Source of the DNA: Streptomyces sp. NBC_00620
Lineage (GTDB): Bacteria > Actinomycetota > Actinomycetes > Streptomycetales > Streptomycetaceae
Length of the DNA stretch: 64,000 nucleotides
Assembly: GCF_026341825.1 (NCBI RefSeq)
Contig: NZ_JAPENY010000002.1
Location: 2,575,001 to 2,639,000 of the forward strand
Reading direction: 5' to 3'
Below the pieces are notes generated by a model. The model did not search any database. It saw only the letters and a program-made list of their open reading frames with translations, and was not told where the DNA came from. A program made the position numbers and the translations under genes. Each line of letters begins with the position of its first letter. Positions within the stretch are counted from its first letter, which is position 1. Of this stretch, positions 59,485-64,000 are shown piece after piece.

Positions 59485-60374
59485 TCACTCGGGATCGGCG
59501 AGGACCTCGCGGATCACGTGCTCGGCGTTGGCGGCCATCACGGGGTTCGTCGTGCGGTAGTACGGGAGCTGGTTCAGGGCCATGGACAGGGCCCAGCCGC
59601 GGCCGCGTGCCCAGGTGGCGTCGTCGGCGCCTGTCGCGTGCCGGAAGGCGGGTCTCGCCCCGGCGGGGAGAAGGTTCCAGGCGGGGATGAGGTCACAGGC
59701 CGGGTCGCCGGTGCCGAGGGTGCCGAAGTCGAGGACGGCGCTGAGGCGGCCCTGGCGGGTGAGGAGGTTCATCGGCATCAGGTCGGAATGGAGCCACACG
59801 TCCTGCCCGGTCCAGAGGGGAGCCGACAGCGCCGCCTCCCAGGCCGTCGTGGCGGCGGATGTGTCGATCATGCCGTCCAGTTCGCCGAGCGAGGAGCGCG
59901 TCTCGTCGTCCACGGATGCCAGCTGTCCGCCCCGGTAGGCGGGCGGCCCGCCCGGCAGGTCCACCCGCCACAGCGCGGCGACGAAGAGACCGAGATCGGC
60001 GGCCAGCCCGTCCGCGTCGGTGAGGCGGTCCGGCGCGGGGAGTTCGCCCCCGAGCCAGCGGAGCACGCTCCAGGACCACGGGTATCCCTCGCCGGGCACT
60101 CCGGTCGCGAGGATCTCGGGAACGGCGAACGGAAGCAGCGGAGCGAGGAGCGGTAGCCACCGTCCCTCCTTCTCCACGTCGCCGGCGCCCTCCGGGACGC
60201 GGGGGAGGCGACGGCCATGTCGTCGCCGAGCCGGTAGAGGGCGTTGACGGTCCCGGACGACGTGACGCGTTTGAGCGGCAGGCCGGCCCAGCGGGGGAAC
60301 TGCGCTGCCAGCAACCGCCGTACGAGCGAGTCGTCGATCGGCACTTCGTGGGCGTGCATGGGGCCTGCGGACAT
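59485..60374 (-). pseudogene. Aminoglycoside phosphotransferase-like gene with a frameshift
   Basis: The N-terminal part from ATG 60374 (or 60359) reads AQFPRWAGLPLKRVTSSGTV and NALYRLGDDMAV in one frame; the rest, from VEKEGRWLPLLAPLLPFAVP to the end, is in another. The missing link RLPRVPEGAGD is present in the second frame, so one base has been lost near 60215. The kinase motifs are intact: VWLHSDLMPMNLL and LDFGTLGTGDPACDL. Either a recent pseudogene or a sequencing error. Confidence 0.85.
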
Positions 60375-60555
60375 CAGCGCCTGCTCTCGGGGTCGAAGGT
60401 CAACGACCGCAATCCTGCGGCTGGTTCGGGCTTCTTCACAACGCCAGGCAACCCTGCGGCCACCGGCGTCGTCTTGATCGACAACGAGTGGGCGGCGCGC
60501 CGACCGTACCGAGCAGTGGATTCCCGGACGGATTTCCGGATGGAAATCCGATGCA

Positions 60556-60607
60556 CTATACGCTCTGTGTATACATGGTGCGTATACGTGAGGTGTATAG
60601 GCACTGG
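60556..60607. repeat. Four motifs at 13-bp period (operator-like array)
   Basis: CTATAC, GTATAC, GTATAC and GTATAG start at 60556, 60569, 60582 and 60595, exactly 13 bp apart, and the outer pair is symmetric. The region 60375-60687 holds no gene and lies between the divergent phosphotransferase-like gene and the TPR gene. Confidence 0.75.
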
Positions 60608-60687
60608 TCTCGCGCGCCGGCCCCGACAAGCCAGCACCACTGGTCAGCGCTCCGACGCGTCGACCGGTGGCAGACCGAAAGGCATCC

Positions 60688-61803
60688 ATGTACGGCAAGG
60701 CCTTCGCCCCGGAGTACCAGGGCGCATTGACCACCCTGTCCGTGAACTCCTCACTGACCGATGTCCTCGCGGCCGGTACCGAGCAACTCCGCGAGGCCGA
60801 GCGCGTGGGCGCCCGGGCCGAAGCGGCGCGTTCGGGGCTCGCGGTCGCCGAGGCGCACCGGCGTCTGGGACAGGTGGCGGACGCCGACCGGGCGTGGAAG
60901 GCGAGTTATCGCACCGCTCGCGAGGCGGGGGACGAGGGGGCGATGGCGTGGGCGCTGTGGAGCGGCGGCACGCTGGCCAGGCAGCGCGGCGCGTTCCCGC
61001 TGGCATGGCGGCTGCTGCGGCTGGCCGCCGAACTCGGCGAGCACGCCGGGGACGTCGTGGTGCGCGGCTACTCCCTGGCGGGGCTGGCGGAGACCGGCCG
61101 CATCCAGGGCGACTACGGGGCCGTGACCGAACTGCACGAACAACTCCTGGCCGAGGCCCGCAAGCGCGGCGAGGCCCGCCACACCGTATGGGCCCTGGAG
61201 GGCATCGCGCAGATACACCGCAACACCGGCGCCTACGACACGGCGTACGCCATGTTCGAGGAGGCGGCCCAGATCGCCGCACGGGCCGAGGACCGGCGCG
61301 GTCACGCCTGGGCCCTGCGCGGGCTCGCGGACATCGTCTCCGTACGCGACCAGGACCCCGATCGCGCGCTGGAGCTGCTGAGCGAGGCGGAGGCGTCCTG
61401 CCGTGCGATGAACCTGTCCGGTGCGCTCGCCTACAACCACAAGATGCGCGGCAACGTCCTTTACCGGGCCGGGCGTTACGAGCAGGCGCGAGACGTCTAC
61501 GCACAGGCGCTGGCGGAGTTCGAGGCGATGAGCGAGCCCCGCGGGCAGGCCCTTGCCCGACTCGGCCTGGTCAAGTCCCTGGCCCGCCTCGGCCGCGACC
61601 GCGCCGAGACCGCCACGGATCTGGCCGAACTGGCCCGCGTACTGGAGAGCATCGGACTGCGCCACGCCGGGCGGATGGTCGAGCGGGCACGGACGGAACT
61701 CGGCCTCGGTCTCCTGCCGTCCGCCGTGCAGGGCACGGGCGCGGATGACGTGGACGTCATGGCCCACTCGGCCGACGGCGCAGGCACGGAGGTCGCACGA
61801 TGA
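60688..61803 (+). CDS. TPR-repeat protein
   Basis: 371 residues from ATG 60688 with GAAAGG; GTG 60667 is an alternative. Repeated helix pairs with TPR residues (AEAHRRLGQVADADRAWKAS, AQIHRNTGAYDTAYAMFEEA, NVLYRAGRYEQARDVYAQAL). No catalytic motif; a scaffold or regulator. Overlaps the polyprenyl synthase start (ATGA), so the two are produced together. Confidence 0.82.
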   Translation: MYGKAFAPEYQGALTTLSVNSSLTDVLAAGTEQLREAERVGARAEAARSGLAVAEAHRRLGQVADADRAWKASYRTAREAGDEGAMAWALWSGGTLARQRGAFPLAWRLLRLAAELGEHAGDVVVRGYSLAGLAETGRIQGDYGAVTELHEQLLAEARKRGEARHTVWALEGIAQIHRNTGAYDTAYAMFEEAAQIAARAEDRRGHAWALRGLADIVSVRDQDPDRALELLSEAEASCRAMNLSGALAYNHKMRGNVLYRAGRYEQARDVYAQALAEFEAMSEPRGQALARLGLVKSLARLGRDRAETATDLAELARVLESIGLRHAGRMVERARTELGLGLLPSAVQGTGADDVDVMAHSADGAGTEVAR

Positions 61804-62864
61804 CGCTCCTGTCCGCGTCCCGGCAGTCACCGCCGGACGCCCCCGCCGCCCCGCAGATCCTGCACCGCTGCCGCGAACTCGTTGCCCCCGCAATGGTGGA
61901 GGCGATCGGCGGACTGCACCCCTGGGTGGCGGAGATGGCCGGATACGCGCTGGGCCGCTGCGAGGTGGGCGGCGCCCCCGCGACTCACAGCCAGGGCAAG
62001 GGCGTCCGGCAGGCGCTGGCCGTCCTGGGTGCGGAGGCGGCCGGCGCCCCCGCCGACGCGGGTGTGCCGGGCGCGGTCGCCGTGGAACTGGTGCACACCT
62101 TCTCGCTGTTGCACGACGACATCATGGACGGCGACGCACTGCGCCGGGGCCGCCCCGCGGTGTGGAAGGCGTACGGCACGGGCCCCGCCGTGCTCGCGGG
62201 GGACGCGCTGTTCGCCCTGGCCGTGCAGACCCTCACCGCGGCGCCCGCGACTTCGCATGGTGCCGCCGCCGTACGCCATCTGACCACGGCCCTCGGCGAT
62301 CTGGTCCGTGGCCAGGCGGACGACCTGCTGTTCGCCCACCGGCCCTGGACCGGCCCGGACGCGGTGGACGTGGGGGAGTACGAGCGGATGGCCGAGCACA
62401 AGACCGGCGCCCTGCTCGGCTGTGCACTGGCCCTGGGGGCTCAACTGGCGGGAGCGCCACGGGAGACGGCGCAGGCTCTGGACAGGGCCGGACGTCATCT
62501 GGGCGTGGCCTTCCAGATCGCTGACGACCTGCTGGGCATCTGGGGAGACCCGGCGGTCACCGGCAAACCGGTCCACAGTGATCTGCGGCAGGGAAAGAAG
62601 ACACTCCCGGTCCTCGCGGCCCTGCACGGACCCGACCACCGCGCACTGGCCGAACTCCTCGCCTCCCGGGCCGCCCTCGACGACACCGCCGTCCGCCGGG
62701 CCGCGACGCTCGTCGAGCAGGCGGGCGGCCGTTCCGCCGCCCTGCGCGAAGCCCGGCGTCATCTCGGCGCCGCGCACACGCTCCTGGCGAGCGCGCCCCT
62801 CGCGCCGCGCCCCGCCCGTGACCTGCGCACCTTGCTGTCGTCGCTCGCTCACCGCGTGATCTGA
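61800..62864 (+). CDS. Polyprenyl (geranylgeranyl-type) diphosphate synthase
   Basis: 354 residues. First Asp-rich motif LLHDDIMD near residue 105, second DDLLGIWGDP near 242, substrate Arg and Lys in ALRRGRPAVWKAYG and KTLPVLAAL. Makes an isoprenoid diphosphate from IPP and an allylic primer; the residues before the first motif (VHTFSLLHDD) have no large block close to it, fitting C15-C20 products, but chain length is inference. No terpene cyclase is visible within the window. Confidence 0.88.
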   Translation: MTLLSASRQSPPDAPAAPQILHRCRELVAPAMVEAIGGLHPWVAEMAGYALGRCEVGGAPATHSQGKGVRQALAVLGAEAAGAPADAGVPGAVAVELVHTFSLLHDDIMDGDALRRGRPAVWKAYGTGPAVLAGDALFALAVQTLTAAPATSHGAAAVRHLTTALGDLVRGQADDLLFAHRPWTGPDAVDVGEYERMAEHKTGALLGCALALGAQLAGAPRETAQALDRAGRHLGVAFQIADDLLGIWGDPAVTGKPVHSDLRQGKKTLPVLAALHGPDHRALAELLASRAALDDTAVRRAATLVEQAGGRSAALREARRHLGAAHTLLASAPLAPRPARDLRTLLSSLAHRVI

Positions 62865-63081
62865 CACGACATCGCCTCCGGTCCCGCCCGCCTGAACTCC
62901 ATCGTGGGCCGGAGGCGCGCTGCGACCTCGGTCACATGCACGTGTCAACGCACCCCACCAGGCAACCTCCCCATCTCCTCGAACATCTGTCGCCCCGGGG
63001 CCCGACAGTCCCCACGGCGCTCAACGGTGCCGTGCGTCAGGGCGGTTGGCGACCCCGGCCGCCCCTGTTCGAAGGAAAACA

Positions 63082-64000
63082 GTGCGTAGACCCCACATAC
63101 GCCGCGTGGCGATCGCCGTCGCGGTGACGACGGCCGTCACGCTCCCGACCGGCCCCGCCTTCGCGGCCGCGCCCGACTCGTCGGTACGCATCGCGGCTTC
63201 GGCCTCATCACCGGTGGACGCCGCCCGGGCGGCCGCGTTCGCCCACGCGTCGGCCACCGGCGTCGGTCAAGGTGACACCCTGCAGGCCAAGGACGTCATG
63301 ACGGATCCGGACGGCAAGCAGCACGTCCGCTTCGTCCGCACCCACCTCGGTATGCCGGTCCTCGGCGGCGACCTGGTCGTCCACCTCGGCAAGCAGTCCG
63401 ACTACCTCGGCGTGACCCGGGCCGCCGACCATGCCGTCGAGCCGGCCACCACCGAGGCGAAGCTGACGCCGCAGCAGGCAGAGCAGAAGGCCGCCGCGGT
63501 CGCGAAGGGCGACGCGGGCGCCGCCGAGCTCGTCGTCGACGCCCGTGACGGCGCGGCCGCACTCGCCTACCAGGTGCGGGTGACGGACAGCGACACGGCC
63601 GAGGCCGGCGGCTCGCGCACGGTAGTGGTGGACGCCCGGTCCGGCCGGATACGCAGCAACACTCCCGACAGCGACGAGTTCATCTCGCCGACCCTGGGAG
63701 AGACGCTGCGCGAGCGTGGCGAGCAGCTGAACCCCGAGACGGGCACGTCGGCCCGGCCGACCGGACTACTCGGCGCGACAGCTGCCACGACGTACCCCGT
63801 CAAGGCCACCGGCACCGGCGCCTCCCTCTTCGCCGGCAAGGTGACGCTGACCACCACCCGTACCGCGCGCACCAGTTACCTCCTCAAGGACCCCACCCGG
63901 TGGAACACCGAGACCCGGGACGCCAGAGGCCAGGAACTGGAAGCCTTCGCGCGCGGCAAGAAGTTCACCGACGCCGACAACAAATGGGGCAACGGGGCCA
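63082..64000 (+). CDS. M4 (thermolysin-like) metallopeptidase precursor, N-terminal part
   Basis: 306 codons from GTG 63082 (GAAGGA six bases upstream) to the right edge. Signal peptide MRRPHIRRVAIAVAVTTAVT with AFAAAP cleavage, then the FTP propeptide (HVRFVRTHLGMPVLGGDLVV) and PepSY-like region (ALAYQVRVTDSDTAEAGGSR, VVVDARSGRI), and the start of the mature domain (YPVKATGTGASLFAGKVTLT). The HExxH zinc site lies beyond the window. A secreted neutral protease is expected. Confidence 0.88.
   Translation, partial: MRRPHIRRVAIAVAVTTAVTLPTGPAFAAAPDSSVRIAASASSPVDAARAAAFAHASATGVGQGDTLQAKDVMTDPDGKQHVRFVRTHLGMPVLGGDLVVHLGKQSDYLGVTRAADHAVEPATTEAKLTPQQAEQKAAAVAKGDAGAAELVVDARDGAAALAYQVRVTDSDTAEAGGSRTVVVDARSGRIRSNTPDSDEFISPTLGETLRERGEQLNPETGTSARPTGLLGATAATTYPVKATGTGASLFAGKVTLTTTRTARTSYLLKDPTRWNTETRDARGQELEAFARGKKFTDADNKWGNGA

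Overview
The window is high-GC DNA with strong third-position GC bias. It carries a melC tyrosinase operon, a popR/clpP3/clpP4 locus, twin-arginine and lipoprotein exports, DUF6777 and streptophobe-family proteins, and many GTG starts with GTGA/ATGA overlaps. All of this points to a Streptomyces chromosome, probably an arm or sub-arm segment with many regulators and secreted proteins. No rRNA, complete tRNA, CRISPR array or prophage was found.

Layout. 1-5.6 kb: small metabolic genes (dienelactone hydrolase, VOC protein, adenosine deaminase, DinB-like, LysR with divergent aldo-keto reductase, DUF1905, SnoaL-like). 6-10.4 kb: a signalling/transport cluster (double-FHA ABC exporter, small partner protein, Ser/Thr kinase). 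10.5-17.8 kb: secreted tripeptidyl aminopeptidase, streptophobe membrane protein, DUF6777 anchored protein, DinB-like, SnoaL-like, SDR and an MmyB-type regulator. 17.8-19.6 kb: popR convergent with clpP3-clpP4, a second Clp protease pair with its degradable activator. 20.2-21.8 kb: ECF sigma factor with a membrane partner.

23.1-31.6 kb is an accessory island. It contains a tRNA-Gly 3' fragment at the left and a tRNA-Arg 3' fragment at the right, each followed in the tRNA direction by a terminator-like hairpin. Two more copies of the tRNA-Gly anticodon-arm core lie inside. Its cargo is an IS4-type element with perfect 20-bp ends and a frameshifted transposase, an IS3-type element, a low-GC HEPN-type gene preceded by a tRNA-like stem structure, a PD-(D/E)XK nuclease-like gene running into the IS3 end, and several orphan small proteins. 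A decayed epoxide hydrolase gene abuts the right tRNA fragment.

31.8-43.9 kb: PhnB-like VOC protein, ABC exporter, then a tightly overlapping oligopeptide-uptake operon (binding protein, two permeases, double ATPase, CocE-type hydrolase, TetR regulator, orphan protein) and a GDSL-like lipoprotein. 44-48.9 kb: two-component system with a hybrid kinase, SpoIIE-type phosphatase, alcohol dehydrogenase. 49-53 kb: VOC protein, ArsR-like regulator, RNase H with a zinc-ribbon-like tail, melC1-melC2. 53.1-60.4 kb: FAD monooxygenase, MFS pump plus TetR with two palindromic operators, AlkB-like repair gene with a LexA-like box, NDH-2-like flavoprotein with an ECF41/SigJ-type sigma factor, and a frameshifted aminoglycoside phosphotransferase-like gene. 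60.5-64 kb: a 13-bp-period operator-like array, TPR protein and polyprenyl synthase, and the start of an M4 metallopeptidase.

All assignments come from reading motifs in the translated sequence. No database search was possible.
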